Source: SIG603 sp964370775 (GTDB taxonomy: Bacteria; Bacillota; Clostridia; Oscillospirales; Acutalibacteraceae). Taken from it: DNA of 64,000 nt. Every line of letters begins with the position of its first letter. Position 1 is the first letter of the stretch. This document shows positions 8,319-16,809 of the stretch, piece after piece. Made by a program: the position numbers and the translations under genes. The notes beneath the pieces are model-generated. The model was not told the origin of the DNA, did not search any database, and saw nothing but the letters and a program-made list of their open reading frames with translations. The stretch is from assembly GCA_964370775.1 (NCBI GenBank), contig CAYJKT010000005.1, forward strand, positions 41,582 through 105,581, written 5' to 3'.

Positions 8319-9675
8319 TATGGATAAGAAAATTTCATTACCAAATTACGTACAAAAAGCCCTTAACTTGTTAGAAGATAAGGGCTTTTCGGCATACATC
8401 GTGGGTGGCTGTGTTAGGGATAACCTTATGGGGATTACCCCGTACGACTGGGATATTTGCACATCTGCTTTGCCTAGTGAAATAGCTGAAACTTTTAGTG
8501 ACCACAAGGTTATAGAGACAGGTATTAAGCATGGTACTGTGACTGTTATAATCGACAGTAACAACATAGAGATAACGACTTTTAGAAAAGACGGAGAATA
8601 CGGCGACCACAGACGACCTGACAGCGTGATTTTTACGGCTGAACTAGCAGAAGATTTAGCAAGGAGAGACTTTACAATTAATGCTATTGCGTATAATGAG
8701 CGTGACGGAATAGTTGATATTTTTGCTGGATTGAACGACTTGAATAGCAAGATAATTCGAGCAGTTGGTGTAGCAGAAAATAGGTTTAGCGAGGATAGCT
8801 TACGTATATTAAGATGTGTTAGGTTTGCTTCTGTGCTAGGATTTACTATAGAAAAAAACACCGAGAGGGCAATGTATAACAAGTGTGAGGATTTAACTTA
8901 CACGGCTCCTGAAAGACAGTTTGTAGAATTAAAGAAACTTCTTTGTGGAAAGCATGTTTTAAACACCATGTTGAGGTATAAAAAAGTGATGTTCACCTTG
9001 ATACCTGAGCTAAAAACATGTGATGAATGTGAGCAACATAATAAGTATCATATTTACAATGTGTATGAGCATATTTGCAGAGTGGTTAGTGCTATAGACC
9101 CTGAACCTGTACTGAGGTTATCAGCTTTGTTTCATGATATAGGTAAGCCAAAAGCTAAAAGAATGATTGACGGCAAAGAAAGATTTAGAGGGCACGAGTA
9201 CGTAAGTACAGATATGTTAAAGGAGATATTAACAAGTTTTAAATCTGATAATTTAACAATAAATCGAGTGACAGAGCTTGTAAAAAACCACTCTATTTAT
9301 TATAATATGACTGATAAAAATATAAAAAAATATCTTAACAAAATAGGCGAACAAAATTTTAGAGATTTACAAAAACTAAGACTAGCAGATGCTTGTGGAA
9401 AAAACCTAAAATTTTATCAAAAATCAGAAAATCAAATAAACACTGAGCTTGCTATATTAGATAACATAATATCTAGTGGTGCTTGTTTTGATATGTCTAG
9501 CTTAAAAATAAACGGAAAAGACTTGCTGAATTTAGGTTACCCTAGCGGCAAGAATATAGGTATTATTTTAAATGATGTTTTGAACAAAGTGATTAGCGAT
9601 AAGATTGTTAACGACAAAGATATTTTGATAAAATATGTTAAAAAAATGTATAAACATGGTGACAAAATTTCTTGA
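8311..9675 (+). CDS. cca: CCA tRNA nucleotidyltransferase with HD domain
   Basis: This 454-residue enzyme adds or repairs the 3' CCA end of tRNAs. Visible motifs are GGCVRDNLMG (nucleotide binding), DWDICTSA (the DxD metal site), RRDFTINAIAYN, and a later HD-type LFHDIGKPKAK at about 269-279. It could instead be a poly(A) polymerase-like relative, but the motif set fits bacterial CCA enzymes of class II. A second in-frame ATG at 8320 is an alternative start. It overlaps the preceding membrane protein gene and faces aroD. Confidence 0.9.
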   Translation: MNNMDKKISLPNYVQKALNLLEDKGFSAYIVGGCVRDNLMGITPYDWDICTSALPSEIAETFSDHKVIETGIKHGTVTVIIDSNNIEITTFRKDGEYGDHRRPDSVIFTAELAEDLARRDFTINAIAYNERDGIVDIFAGLNDLNSKIIRAVGVAENRFSEDSLRILRCVRFASVLGFTIEKNTERAMYNKCEDLTYTAPERQFVELKKLLCGKHVLNTMLRYKKVMFTLIPELKTCDECEQHNKYHIYNVYEHICRVVSAIDPEPVLRLSALFHDIGKPKAKRMIDGKERFRGHEYVSTDMLKEILTSFKSDNLTINRVTELVKNHSIYYNMTDKNIKKYLNKIGEQNFRDLQKLRLADACGKNLKFYQKSENQINTELAILDNIISSGACFDMSSLKINGKDLLNLGYPSGKNIGIILNDVLNKVISDKIVNDKDILIKYVKKMYKHGDKIS

Positions 9676-9748
9676 TCTTATCTCGTTCTGCTATAGTAGA
9701 GTGTAAAACGACTTATGAAGATAAGTGAATGTTAGGACTAGCAATTCA

Positions 9749-10444
9749 CTATGAAATGTGAGGAAGCGATTTTTTCAAAACATCAATCTCAACTTGCCCA
9801 GGGGCGGAAGCTTTTGTTACAGTTGCAAAAGTTAGGCAAGAACCCATTTGCGAAGGACAAAGTCTAGTGCACTTGCCAAGCTCGCCCATAGAGATAGCAA
9901 TGATAGGGTCGGTTTCACGGCTTATGTTATAGCTTACTTTCATTAAAGCAAGCACATCATGAAAACTTTTTGGCATAACAGCAAGCTTTGGAATGTCAGC
10001 ACCTAGGCTAATCATTTTCTTGAAAATATCGCTCATTTCGGCTTCTGTTGGTGTATGATAAAAATAATGAGAGCTAACAATACTTGTGATGTTTTTCTCT
10101 TTTGCCTTTTTAATGTAATGCTGAACTTTTGCCTCGCCAAGACTAAGCTCAATATCAATTGCACACAAATTATCAAGAGTGATAGCTTTGTCTAAAATAG
10201 CTTCATAAGCTGTAGGGTCGCCCTCGCCACCCTCGGTAGTGGTTCTATATGTTAAAATAATCGGAGTTCCACAGGCGATAACTGTATCACTCACATCAAA
10301 TATGTCGTCTAAATAATGGTCTACACGCCATTCGATAATATCAGCACCACTTTTTGTAACAAGCTGTAAGTCGCTCAGTAAATCATTTTTATTCTTAGCT
10401 GTCACAGGCACGCAGATAAGCGGTTTTTTATATGTAAAGTTCAT
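9749..10444 (-). CDS. aroD: Type I 3-dehydroquinate dehydratase
   Basis: This 231-residue shikimate-pathway enzyme converts 3-dehydroquinate to 3-dehydroshikimate through a Schiff base. Key motifs are EWRVD, TYRTTTEGG, the catalytic His region SSHYF.HTP, the Schiff-base lysine in PKLAVMP, and ISMGELGKCTRL near the end. GGGAG precedes the ATG. It stands alone here with no other aro genes nearby, and converges on cca. Confidence 0.93.
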   Translation of the reverse strand: MNFTYKKPLICVPVTAKNKNDLLSDLQLVTKSGADIIEWRVDHYLDDIFDVSDTVIACGTPIILTYRTTTEGGEGDPTAYEAILDKAITLDNLCAIDIELSLGEAKVQHYIKKAKEKNITSIVSSHYFYHTPTEAEMSDIFKKMISLGADIPKLAVMPKSFHDVLALMKVSYNISRETDPIIAISMGELGKCTRLCPSQMGSCLTFATVTKASAPGQVEIDVLKKSLPHIS

Positions 10445-10624
10445 AATATTACTCCCTATATATTAGTATAGGATTTATTGTACCATGATAAAGAAATTTA
10501 TTCAATAAAAAAGATTATAAAATGAAATAAGCATGTCAAATTACAGCTAAAATATGCATAATTGCACTATATATAGTATAAAAAATAAAAATTTAAAAAA
10601 ATATTAATTTTACTAAAAAAATAC

Positions 10625-10653
10625 TTGCATTTTACCTAGTCTTATGGTATTAT
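10625..10653 (+). promoter_or_regulatory. Main promoter of the ribosomal protein superoperon
   Basis: TTGCAT (10625-10630), a 17-nt spacer and TATTAT (10648-10653) precede a leader of about 280 nt. An alternative -10, TATAAT at 10651-10656, would give a 20-nt spacer. Confidence 0.65.
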
Positions 10654-10659
10654 AATTGA

Positions 10660-10938
10660 GCGTGACTGCAACAGATATGCGATGAAGCGGGAGGTTGCAA
10701 CGATTTTCGTTGGTTTTTCCGTGGAGTATGTCCGATTTTAAACCGGGCGACAAAACATATAAGGAACCACTTGTCCTAGACTAGTAGGCCGTTAATACGT
10801 GTTTTTAAGTGTTTATTTCGGATTTCGTTTAATTTTTTTACGATGTCCGTTTTTTGTGCCTTTAACAGCAAACACCCGAAAAGGTAGAAGATAAATGCCG
10901 TCCCCAATACTAATATAATTTTTAAGGAGGCGATTTAA
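10660..10938 (+). ncRNA. Structured S10-operon leader with terminator-like hairpin
   Basis: This untranslated leader of about 280 nt ends at the rpsJ ribosome binding site. It contains a CAACGA-TTT-TCGTTG hairpin near 10697-10711 and a small CCTA/TAGG hairpin near 10774-10787. A larger hairpin at 10819-10849 (CGGATTTCGT against ACGATGTCCG) is followed at once by six T, like an intrinsic terminator. The CCGAAA at about 10876 could pair with the 5' arm and act as antiterminator. This suggests attenuation of the operon, probably by one of its own proteins. That is inference; I cannot confirm a match to a described leader class. Confidence 0.6.
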
Positions 10939-11250
10939 GTGGCAGTCAAAGAAAAGATAAGAATAAGAATTAAGGGTTACGACCATCAGTTGGTGGATAC
11001 TTCAGCTGCGAAGATTGTTATGACAGCGAAGAAAACAGGTTCAAGAGTTTCAGGTCCTGTGCCACTACCAACAGAAAAACAAATCATCACAATTCTACGT
11101 GCTGTGCATAAATACAAAGACAGCCGTGAGCAATTCGAGATGAGAACTCACAAAAGACTTATCGATGTATTAAGACCTAGCAACAAAACAGTTGAAGCGC
11201 TTATGGGTCTTGAGCTCCCAGCCGGTGTTGAGATAGAAATTAAACTATAA
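10939..11250 (+). CDS. rpsJ: Small ribosomal subunit protein S10
   Basis: This 103-residue 30S protein, also NusE, is the first gene of the superoperon. The S10 fold is plain: RIRIKGYDHQLVD at the start, GPVPLPTEKQ in the loop and FEMRTHKRLIDV. The start is GTG at 10939 after AAGGAGG. As NusE it also takes part in antitermination with NusB. Confidence 0.97.
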   Translation: MAVKEKIRIRIKGYDHQLVDTSAAKIVMTAKKTGSRVSGPVPLPTEKQIITILRAVHKYKDSREQFEMRTHKRLIDVLRPSNKTVEALMGLELPAGVEIEIKL

Positions 11251-11275
11251 TCAACCAACCGAGACTGAGGATTAT

Positions 11276-11305
11276 GTTTGCGAAAAATAATTGCTTTTTC
11301 GTAAA
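11276..11305 (+). other. Hairpin in the rpsJ-rplC spacer
   Basis: GTTTGCGAAAA pairs with TTTTCGTAAAC with one mismatch, in a spacer of 89 bp that is long for this operon. No T tail follows the stem, so it is not a terminator; it may affect mRNA processing or stability. Confidence 0.5.
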
Positions 11306-11339
11306 CCAATAAGCCAAACCAAAGAAAGGATGCTCACAC

Positions 11340-11972
11340 ATGAAAAAAGCAATCATTGGAAAGAAAATCGGTATGACACAGATTTTCAACGAACAAGGAA
11401 AAGTAGTTCCTGTAACTGTTGTTGAGGCAGGCCCATGCGTGGTTACTCAATTAAAAACAGTTGAAAACGACGGCTATGCAGCTGTTCAAGTTGGTTTTGG
11501 AGACCAAAAACCTCAAAGAGTTACAAAACCTCTTATGGGTCACTTCAAAAAAGGCGATGTAGCACCAAAAAGAACTTTAAGAGAGTTCAGATTTGAGGAT
11601 ACAAGCTCTTACAACGTAGGCGATTTAATTAAAGCAGACGTTTTTGAAGAAGGCGAGAAAATCGACGTAACAGGTACTAGCAAAGGTAAAGGATACAGCG
11701 GTGTTATTAAACGCTGGAACTTCTCAAGATTAAAAGAAACTCATGGTACAGGCCCTGTTCACCGTCACGGTGGTTCAAACGGTGCTAACTCAAACCCATC
11801 AAGAGTTTTCAAAGGCTTGAAAATGGCTGGACACTTAGGTGTTGAGAAAGTTACAGTTCAAAACCTTACAGTAGTTAAAGTAGATGCTGAAAACAACCTA
11901 ATCGCTATCAAAGGTGCTATTCCAGGCCCTAACGGTGGAACAGTTGTTATCCGCAACAACATCAAAGGTTAA
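11340..11972 (+). CDS. rplC: Large ribosomal subunit protein L3
   Basis: This 210-residue 23S rRNA-binding protein acts early in 50S assembly. It shows the bacterial start (IGKKIGMTQIF), the central extension GTSKGKGYSGVIKRWNF and the Gln/His-rich loop HGTGPVHRHGGS that reaches toward the peptidyl transferase centre. Length is typical. Confidence 0.97.
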   Translation: MKKAIIGKKIGMTQIFNEQGKVVPVTVVEAGPCVVTQLKTVENDGYAAVQVGFGDQKPQRVTKPLMGHFKKGDVAPKRTLREFRFEDTSSYNVGDLIKADVFEEGEKIDVTGTSKGKGYSGVIKRWNFSRLKETHGTGPVHRHGGSNGANSNPSRVFKGLKMAGHLGVEKVTVQNLTVVKVDAENNLIAIKGAIPGPNGGTVVIRNNIKG

Positions 11973-11989
11973 GGGAAGGAGGAAATATA

Positions 11990-12613
11990 ATGCCAACAGT
12001 AGCAGTAGTAAATGCTTTAGGTAAAGAAGTTGAACAAATCGAATTATCTAATGAGATTTTTGGTATAGAGCCAAACATGGCAGCTATGCACACTATGGTA
12101 AAAAGCTATTTAGCTAACCAAAGACAAGGCACTCAATCTGCATTAACAAGAGCAGAAGTAAGAGGCGGTGGTAAAAAACCTTGGCGCCAAAAAGGTACTG
12201 GTAGAGCAAGACAAGGTTCTACAAGAGCACCTCAATGGAGACACGGTGGCGTAGTTTTCGCTCCAAAGCCTAGAGATTATAGCTTCACAGTTAACAGAAA
12301 AGTTAAAAGATTAGCTATGAAATCAGCTTTATCAAGCAAAGTAGCAGATAATCAAATGATCGTAATCGATACATTCGGTATTACAGAGTTCAAAACTAAA
12401 AAAATGATTGAAATCTTAAACAATATCGGTGCTGAGAAAAAAGTTCTTATCGTATTACCAGAAAATGATAAAAAATTAATAGCTTCAGCTAATAACATCC
12501 CAGGTGTTAAAACAGCAGGAGTTAACACAATAAATGTTTATGACATTTTAAATGCAGACAAATTCGTAGTAATTAAAGCTGCAGTAGAAAAAATCCAGGA
12601 GGTGTATGCATAA
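11990..12613 (+). CDS. rplD: Large ribosomal subunit protein L4
   Basis: This 207-residue protein lines the exit tunnel through the basic loop RGGGKKPWRQKGTGRARQGS and contacts 23S rRNA domain I. In gammaproteobacteria L4 also represses the S10 operon through its leader, so it is a candidate ligand for the leader at 10660-10938. GGGAAGGAGG precedes the ATG. Its stop overlaps the rplW start (TAATG). Confidence 0.97.
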   Translation: MPTVAVVNALGKEVEQIELSNEIFGIEPNMAAMHTMVKSYLANQRQGTQSALTRAEVRGGGKKPWRQKGTGRARQGSTRAPQWRHGGVVFAPKPRDYSFTVNRKVKRLAMKSALSSKVADNQMIVIDTFGITEFKTKKMIEILNNIGAEKKVLIVLPENDKKLIASANNIPGVKTAGVNTINVYDILNADKFVVIKAAVEKIQEVYA

Positions 12614-12903
12614 TGATCGCACAAGAAATTATAGTACGTCCTATTATCACAGAGAAAACTATGGATGGTATCGCTAGCAAAAAATACACTTTCGAAGTAG
12701 CTAAAGCAGCTACTAAAATTGACATCAAAAGAGCTGTTGAAGAACTTTTCGGTGTTAGTGTAAGCAAAGTAAACACTCTTCATGTAAGAGGACATCTTCG
12801 CCGTCAAGGCAGAACACAAGGTTATACAAGAAGCTGGAAAAAAGCGTATGTTACACTTACAGCTGACAGCAAAACAATTGAATTCTTTGAATCAATGATC
12901 TAA
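12613..12903 (+). CDS. rplW: Large ribosomal subunit protein L23
   Basis: This 96-residue protein sits at the tunnel exit and docks trigger factor and SRP. Motifs include RPIITEKTM and the tunnel loop RGHLRRQGRTQGYTRSWKKAYVTL. Its start overlaps the L4 stop by one base, so translation is coupled. Confidence 0.97.
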   Translation: MIAQEIIVRPIITEKTMDGIASKKYTFEVAKAATKIDIKRAVEELFGVSVSKVNTLHVRGHLRRQGRTQGYTRSWKKAYVTLTADSKTIEFFESMI

Positions 12904-12929
12904 TAACCTAACGGGGCGAATGTCCCAAA

Positions 12930-12986
12930 ACCTATTTGATAGGTGACAAAACAATTGTCAAGCAGGAATGGACGAATTTCCCGTCC
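12930..12986 (+). other. Three small tandem hairpins between rplW and rplB
   Basis: In the 113-bp spacer three perfect stems follow one another: ACCTAT-TTG-ATAGGT (12930-12944), GACAA-loop-TTGTC (12945-12959) and GGACG-loop-CGTCC (12970-12986). Other spacers in the operon are mostly 10-20 bp. No T run follows. A role in RNA processing or in L2 translation is possible but unproven. Confidence 0.5.
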
Positions 12987-13016
12987 GCAAAGCAAAATAT
13001 AAGGAGAGTGAATCTA

Positions 13017-13793
13017 GTGGCAATAAAAACCTATAAACCGACCACAAACGGTAGACGTAACATGTCGGTTACAGATTATAGCGTACTTTCTAAAAATGGA
13101 CCTGAAAAAAGTCTTTTAGCTCCACTAAAGAAAAACGCAGGTAGAAATAGCTACGGTAGAATTACAGTTCGTCATAGAGGCGGCGGTAACCGTAAGAAAT
13201 ATAGACTAATTGACTTTAAACGTCAAAACACAGAGCAAGCAACTGTTGTTGGTATCGAGTACGATCCAAACCGTTCAGCTTTCATCGCACTTATCCAATA
13301 CGATAACGGCGCTAAAAGCTACATCACAGCTGCTAATGGCATGAAAGCTGGCGACAAAGTTGTTGCTGGTGCAGAAGCTGATATCAAACCAGGTAACGCA
13401 CTACCACTTAAAAACATCCCAGTTGGTACTTTCATCCACAACATCGAACTTTACCCANNNNNNNNNNGAATGGCTCTTCTAAGACTTCCATCTGGCGAGC
13501 TAAGAAACGTTAGCTAAAAATGTATTGCTTCTATCGGTCAAGTAAGTAATATCGACCACGAAAACGTGAAAATCGGTAAAGCTGGTAGAAAAAGACACAT
13601 GGGTATCAGACCTACAGTTAGAGGTTCTGTTATGAACCCTTGCGATCACCCTCACGGTGGTGGTGAAGGTAAATCACCTATCGGTCGTTCAGGTCCTGTT
13701 ACTCCTTGGGGTAAACCAGCACTTGGTCTAAAAACAAGAAACAAACACAAAGCTAGCGATAAATTCATCGTAAGACGCAGAGACGGCAAGTAA
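13017..13793 (+). CDS. rplB: Large ribosomal subunit protein L2, broken by an assembly gap and an in-frame stop
   Basis: L2 is an essential 23S-binding protein that supports peptidyl transfer. The start is GTG at 13017 after AAGGAGAGTG, matching the usual MAIKTYKPTT start; an upstream in-frame ATG at 12936 lies in the hairpin spacer and is not used. The frame reads to HNIELYP, meets 10 N at 13458-13467, and resumes at ALLRLPSGELRNVS. A TAA at 13515-13517 then interrupts, and the same frame continues KCIASIGQV through HPHGGGEG to the real stop. Compared with normal L2, about 20 residues are missing at the gap. The lesion is almost certainly assembly error rather than real loss. Confidence 0.9.
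13458..13467. other. Assembly gap (10 N) inside rplB
   Basis: Ten unknown bases interrupt L2. The conserved stretch that normally lies here (GKGGQ through KEGK) is about 20 residues, so the true gap should be roughly 60-70 bases; 10 is likely a placeholder. Confidence 0.95.
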
Positions 13794-13812
13794 TAGAAAG
13801 GAGCAATAAACT

Positions 13813-14085
13813 ATGAGCAGAAGCTTAAAAAAAGGACCTTTTATTCAGCCGGTTCTATTAAAAAGAGTTCAAGCAATGAACGAAGCCGGAGAGAAAAAGA
13901 TTATCAAAACATGGAGCAGAGCATCAATGATTTTCCCTGATTTTGTTGGCCATACAATAGCTGTTCACGACGGACGTAAACACGTGCCTGTATATGTAAC
14001 AGAAGACATGGTTGGACATAAACTAGGCGAATTTGCTCCAACAAGAACATTTAAAGGCCACGCAGGTGGCAAAACTAGCAGATAA
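13813..14085 (+). CDS. rpsS: Small ribosomal subunit protein S19
   Basis: This 90-residue 30S head protein pairs with S13. Typical motifs are SRSLKKGPF at the start, TWSRxSxIxPxFVGHTIAVHDG (variant here) and LGEFAPTRTFKGH. AAAGGAG precedes the ATG. The spacing from rplB is 19 bp. Confidence 0.97.
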   Translation: MSRSLKKGPFIQPVLLKRVQAMNEAGEKKIIKTWSRASMIFPDFVGHTIAVHDGRKHVPVYVTEDMVGHKLGEFAPTRTFKGHAGGKTSR

Positions 14086-14102
14086 GAGAAAGGAAGTATA
14101 TA

Positions 14103-14438
14103 ATGGAAGCTAAAGCTATATTAAAATATACCCGTATTTCTCCAAGAAAAGTAGGAATTGTTCTTGATCTTATCAGAAATAAGCCAGTTGATTTGGCAAT
14201 GGGTATTCTAAAACACACACCTAAAGCTGCATGTGAAGATTTACAAAAACTTCTAAAAAGCGCTATTGCAAATGCAGAAAACAACAATAACATGGATGTT
14301 AGCAAGCTATACGTAGCAGAGTGCTTTGTAACTCCTGGTCCTATTCTTAAAAGAATTCGCCCAAGAGCACAAGGTAGAGCATTCAGAATTTTAAAAAGAA
14401 CTTCTCACATCACAATCGTTGTGAAAGAAAAAGAGTAA
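14103..14438 (+). CDS. rplV: Large ribosomal subunit protein L22
   Basis: This 111-residue protein lines the exit tunnel; its beta hairpin near the end (GPILKRIRPRAQGRAFRI) is the site of macrolide-resistance changes in other bacteria. It starts 17 bp after rpsS. No unusual hairpin substitution is evident by eye. Confidence 0.97.
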   Translation: MEAKAILKYTRISPRKVGIVLDLIRNKPVDLAMGILKHTPKAACEDLQKLLKSAIANAENNNNMDVSKLYVAECFVTPGPILKRIRPRAQGRAFRILKRTSHITIVVKEKE

Positions 14439-14453
14439 TAGGAGGGTAGAACT

Positions 14454-15158
14454 ATGGGTCAAAAAGTACATCCACACGGTCTTCGTGTTGGCGTTATAAA
14501 AGACTGGGATTCTCGCTGGTATGTTAAGAAAAATGTTTTCGGAGATACACTTGTTGAGGACTACAACCTCCGCAAAATGTTGAAAAAACAACTACACAGT
14601 GCAGGGGTTCCAAAAATTGAAATCGAGCGTGACGCAACTAAAGTTCGTATTCACGTTCACTGTGCAAAACCTGGTATGATTATCGGTAAAGGTGGAGCAG
14701 AGATAGAGAAATTAAAAGCACAATGCGAAAAATTCTTAAACAAACCTGTGCTTATTAATATCGTTGAGGTAAAACAACCAGACTTAAATGCTCAATTAGT
14801 AGCAGAAAGCATTGCTTTACAACTAGAGAAAAGAATTTCTTTTAGAAGAGCTATGAAACAAGCTATTGGCAGATGCATGCGTCTAGGCGCAAAAGGTATC
14901 AAAACTCAAGTATCAGGCAGACTTGGCGGAGCTGAGATTGCAAGAACAGAGAGATACCACGATGGCACAATACCTCTACAAACAATTAGAGCTGATATTG
15001 ATTACGGTTTCTGGGAAGCTGATACAACTTACGGCAAATTAGGCGTAAAAGTATGGCTATACAAAGGCGAAGTTTTACAAGATAACAGAAATCAAAGCAA
15101 TAACAACAACAGAAGAAGAGATAACAGAGACAATAAAAGGGAAGGAGGCCGTAAATAA
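14454..15158 (+). CDS. rpsC: Small ribosomal subunit protein S3
   Basis: This 234-residue 30S protein forms part of the mRNA entry channel. It shows the start MGQKVHPHGLRVG, the type II KH motif PGMIIGKGGAEIEKL and the C-terminal S3 domain. The last 25 or so residues are an Asn/Arg-rich tail (QSNNNNRRRDNRD), longer than in many species. The stop overlaps the rplP start by one base. Confidence 0.97.
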   Translation: MGQKVHPHGLRVGVIKDWDSRWYVKKNVFGDTLVEDYNLRKMLKKQLHSAGVPKIEIERDATKVRIHVHCAKPGMIIGKGGAEIEKLKAQCEKFLNKPVLINIVEVKQPDLNAQLVAESIALQLEKRISFRRAMKQAIGRCMRLGAKGIKTQVSGRLGGAEIARTERYHDGTIPLQTIRADIDYGFWEADTTYGKLGVKVWLYKGEVLQDNRNQSNNNNRRRDNRDNKREGGRK

Positions 15159-15574
15159 TGTTACTTCCTAAAAGAGTTAAATACAGACGTGTCCACAGAG
15201 GCAGAATGAAGGGTAAAGCTACAAGAGGTAATAAAGTCACTTATGGTGAGTTCGGACTCCAAGCTACTGAGCCTACATGGATCACTTCAAGACAAATAGA
15301 AGCAGCTCGTATCGCTATGACACGTTACTGCAAAAGATTTGGTAAAGTTTGGATCAAAATTTTCCCAGACAAGCCAATCACACAAAAACCTGCTGAAACA
15401 AGAATGGGATCTGGTAAAGGTTCACCTGAGTATTGGGTAGCAGTTGTTAAGCCAGGCAGAATTATGTTTGAGCTTGCAGGAGTACCTGAAGAGACAGCAA
15501 GAGAAGCAATGCGTCTTGCGGCTAATAAATTGCCGATAAAATGCAAATTCGTACTAAAAGGACAGGAGGATTAA
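15158..15574 (+). CDS. rplP: Large ribosomal subunit protein L16
   Basis: This 138-residue protein binds near the A-site tRNA elbow. The start MLLPKRVKYRR and the central ETRMGSGKGSPEYWVAVVKPGRI are diagnostic. GAAGGAGG inside the rpsC end provides its ribosome binding site. Confidence 0.97.
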   Translation: MLLPKRVKYRRVHRGRMKGKATRGNKVTYGEFGLQATEPTWITSRQIEAARIAMTRYCKRFGKVWIKIFPDKPITQKPAETRMGSGKGSPEYWVAVVKPGRIMFELAGVPEETAREAMRLAANKLPIKCKFVLKGQED

Positions 15575-15577
15575 TTA

Positions 15578-15778
15578 ATGAAAGCTTCACAACTTAGAGA
15601 TATGAAAAATGAAGAGTTAGTTTCTAAGCTTACAGAATTACAAGCTGAGCTATTTAATCTTCGTTTCCAACTAGCTATTAACCAGCTCGATAACCCTATG
15701 CGTATCAAAGCAGTTAAAAAAGATATAGCAAGAATAAAAACAGTTATTCGTGCAAACGAATTAACACAAAACGCATAA
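15578..15778 (+). CDS. rpmC: Large ribosomal subunit protein L29
   Basis: This 66-residue coiled-coil protein sits near the tunnel exit. It has the normal length and the motif ELxxKLxELQAELFNLRFQLA. It follows rplP after 3 bp. Confidence 0.96.
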   Translation: MKASQLRDMKNEELVSKLTELQAELFNLRFQLAINQLDNPMRIKAVKKDIARIKTVIRANELTQNA

Positions 15779-15794
15779 GGGAGGAGGAGTTACC

Positions 15795-16055
15795 GTGAGC
15801 GAAAGAACAAGTATGAGAAAAACTACTGTGGGCAGAGTAGTAAGCGATAAAATGGATAAAACAATCGTTGTTGCTATCGAAGATAGCGTAAGACACCCAC
15901 TTTACAAAAAAATCATCAAAAGAACCATGAAGAAAAAAGCCCATGACGAAAACAATGAGGCTAAAATCGGTGACAGAGTACGCATAATGGAAACCCGCCC
16001 TCTATCTAAAGATAAAAGATGGCGTTTGGTGGAAATCGTAGAAAAAGCAAAATAA
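15795..16055 (+). CDS. rpsQ: Small ribosomal subunit protein S17
   Basis: This 86-residue OB-fold protein is an early 16S binder. Motifs are RKTTVGRVVSDKMDKTIVV and the RIMETRPLSKDKRWRLVEI end. The start is GTG at 15795 after GGGAGGAGG. Confidence 0.96.
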   Translation: MSERTSMRKTTVGRVVSDKMDKTIVVAIEDSVRHPLYKKIIKRTMKKKAHDENNEAKIGDRVRIMETRPLSKDKRWRLVEIVEKAK

Positions 16056-16095
16056 TTACGATTAGAATAAAATTGGCTTTAAGGAGGAACACACT

Positions 16096-16464
16096 GTGAT
16101 TCAACAGCAAACTTACCTCAAAGTTGCCGACAACACCGGAGCAAAAGAAATTATGTGTATTCGAGTGCTTGGCGGTACTGGTAGAAGGTACGCTAATATA
16201 GGCGACGTTATCGTTGCTTCAGTAAAAAAAGCAGCACCAGGTGGCGTTGTTAAAAAAGGTGACGTAGTAAGAGCAGTAGTAGTAAGATCTGCTTTCGGAC
16301 TACGCAGAGAAGATGGCTCATATATTCGTTTCGACGAGAATGCAGCTGTAATAATAAGAGAAGACAAAAACCCAAGAGGTACTCGTATCTTTGGGCCTGT
16401 TGCTAGAGAGTTACGTGATAAAGAATATATGAAAATCTTATCACTTGCTCCCGAAGTACTTTAA
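16096..16464 (+). CDS. rplN: Large ribosomal subunit protein L14
   Basis: This 122-residue protein contacts 16S rRNA at an intersubunit bridge. It starts with GTG (VIQQQTYLKVADNTGAKE) after AAGGAGG and shows the conserved NPRGTRIFGPVARELR. Length is exactly typical. Confidence 0.97.
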   Translation: MIQQQTYLKVADNTGAKEIMCIRVLGGTGRRYANIGDVIVASVKKAAPGGVVKKGDVVRAVVVRSAFGLRREDGSYIRFDENAAVIIREDKNPRGTRIFGPVARELRDKEYMKILSLAPEVL

Positions 16465-16478
16465 TGGAGGTGTCATAA

Positions 16479-16796
16479 ATGAGTAAAGTTCATGTAAAAA
16501 CAGGTGACACTGTTGTCATTATAAGCGGTAAAGATAGAGGCAAGCAAGGCAAAATTATGGCTGTTTCTCCAAAAGAGGGAAAAGTTATAGTTGAGGGCGC
16601 TAACATCGTTTCCAAACACGTAAAACCTAGAAAAATGGGTCAAGAGGGCGGAATTGTTAAAGCTGAAAGCGCAATCTATGCATGCAAAGTTCAAATCGTT
16701 TGCCCAAAATGCAAAAAACAAACTCGTATAGCGCACAAAATCGGTGAAAACGGTAAAAAAGACAGAATTTGTGCTAAATGCAGAGAAACACTATAA
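16479..16796 (+). CDS. rplX: Large ribosomal subunit protein L24
   Basis: This 105-residue KOW-domain assembly initiator has GDTVVIISGKDRGKQGKI at the start. The C-terminal part carries two CxxC pairs (CPKC and CAKC), as in some bacterial L24 that may bind zinc. TGGAGGTG precedes the ATG. Confidence 0.96.
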   Translation: MSKVHVKTGDTVVIISGKDRGKQGKIMAVSPKEGKVIVEGANIVSKHVKPRKMGQEGGIVKAESAIYACKVQIVCPKCKKQTRIAHKIGENGKKDRICAKCRETL

Positions 16797-16809
16797 GGAG
16801 GACGTATAA

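Noticed and set aside
8346..8882. 178-residue minus-strand ORF
   Set aside because: It lies wholly antisense to the conserved N-terminal catalytic region of cca and has no family-like motif.
9711..9726. Terminator between cca and aroD
   Set aside because: ACTTAT-GAAG-ATAAGT is a perfect short palindrome but has no T run on either strand and low stability.
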